Assembly: GCA_033220425.1 (NCBI GenBank)
Contig: CM065653.1
Coordinates: 1,674,001 to 1,738,000, forward strand
From: Lepraria neglecta
Lineage: Eukaryota > Ascomycota > Lecanoromycetes > Lecanorales > Stereocaulaceae
Direction of reading: 5' to 3'
Length of the DNA: 64,000 nt
Positions 63,486 to 64,000 of the stretch are shown in pieces (the first letter of the stretch is position 1; each line of letters opens with the position of its first letter). The notes beneath the pieces are model-generated. The model saw only the letters and a program-made list of their open reading frames with translations. It was not told the DNA's origin and ran no database searches. The position numbers and the translations under genes are program-made.

Positions 63486-64000
63486 TGTAAGATGGCTGCC
63501 TCACTTTACTGTACAGATTCATAGGTTATTGATAAAGAAATACAAATATCGTTCGGAGCCTTGCATATGATACACATTCGCAGTAAGCAATGCCGTGTAT
63601 GAGATCTCAAATCAATAGCCCGATCTGGTCATGTGGCCGATATGTAAAGACCGTTGCACACTGCGAAGGCCCGAACCTTATCTGCGCACACCAGGCAGCG
63701 AAAAAGGCTTCAAAAACGTAGGCAAAGAATTGCGAAAAGGTAAAGTACGATAATGAGAGTATGAGTTGTCATAAAGAGTACGCGCCATTCTTTGGGTGAA
63801 GGGAAAGTAGACTCGACTGATAGAGTTATTACACGTATTCGGGCAAAAAGCAAACTGACCGAGCGAATCGCAAACCCGAAGCAGCAATTTCTTGGAGACA
63901 GCACAGTTGAGGAGCTTGAATTGCTCTCTATGGTTGATCAAAGAATGTTATGCCGTGTGCTTATGCAGAAGGCTCCTAAAATGGGACGGGGTGGTTTTGT
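63486..64000. other. Right edge of window, no gene seen
   Basis: 515 bp upstream of the coiled-coil gene. Short minus-strand frames at 63678-63941 have no recognisable features. It probably holds the promoter. Confidence 0.45.

Overview
The window is nuclear DNA of a filamentous ascomycete (Pezizomycotina), most likely a dothideomycete. Genes are close together on both strands, and most carry introns of about 45-70 nt with GTAAGT/GTGAGT-type donors and CAG/TAG acceptors. Several proteins are types restricted to filamentous fungi: a questin-oxidase-like DUF4243 enzyme, a DUF2235 hydrolase, C2H2 regulators with a GSKN(D/E)WKRH finger, and a small secreted cysteine-rich protein. No tRNA, rRNA, CRISPR array or intact transposon was seen. 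The exon structures below were built by hand from reading frame, splice-site pattern and family conservation.

Layout. 0.2-9 kb: a DUF4243 oxidoreductase (+), a small unknown multi-exon gene (-), an F-box gene (-) divergent from TFIIF beta (+), and a five-finger CCCH protein (+). 9-14 kb: a bZIP factor with a hydrophobic segment (+) and a Sel1-repeat protein (-). 14.7-20.4 kb: a frame-broken IPPEIRN-motif gene (+), NOC4 (-) sharing a 149-bp promoter with ATP4 (+), and COP9 subunit 4 (+). 20.7-27.2 kb: an FAD-dependent amine oxidase, a 12-exon DUF2235 gene and a secreted PEBP-family protein (all -). 27.6-35.1 kb: dynamin-like DNM1 (+), a YEA4-type nucleotide-sugar transporter (-) and the PP2A B55 subunit (-). 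36-42 kb: three unrecognised proteins. 42-60 kb: three C2H2 proteins on the minus strand, separated by gene-poor DNA that holds one small secreted protein and most of the repeats. 61.5-63.5 kb: a coiled-coil protein (-).

Most genes are unrelated housekeeping functions (transcription, ribosome assembly, ATP synthesis, mitochondrial division, phosphatase and COP9 signalling). I see no biosynthetic gene cluster.

The most interesting signal is a dispersed repeat family of about 220-320 bp, seen three times (14.3, 21.8 and 52.6 kb). Copies share a 5' AGTGCA(ATTT) end, an internal 64-bp tandem unit, and a 3' end that looks like a branch point plus acceptor. One copy is exactly an intron of the amine oxidase gene. 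This fits introner-like elements, which are established in several Dothideomycetes. A second degenerate 65-bp tandem array lies at 51.1-51.5 kb in the gene-poor block.
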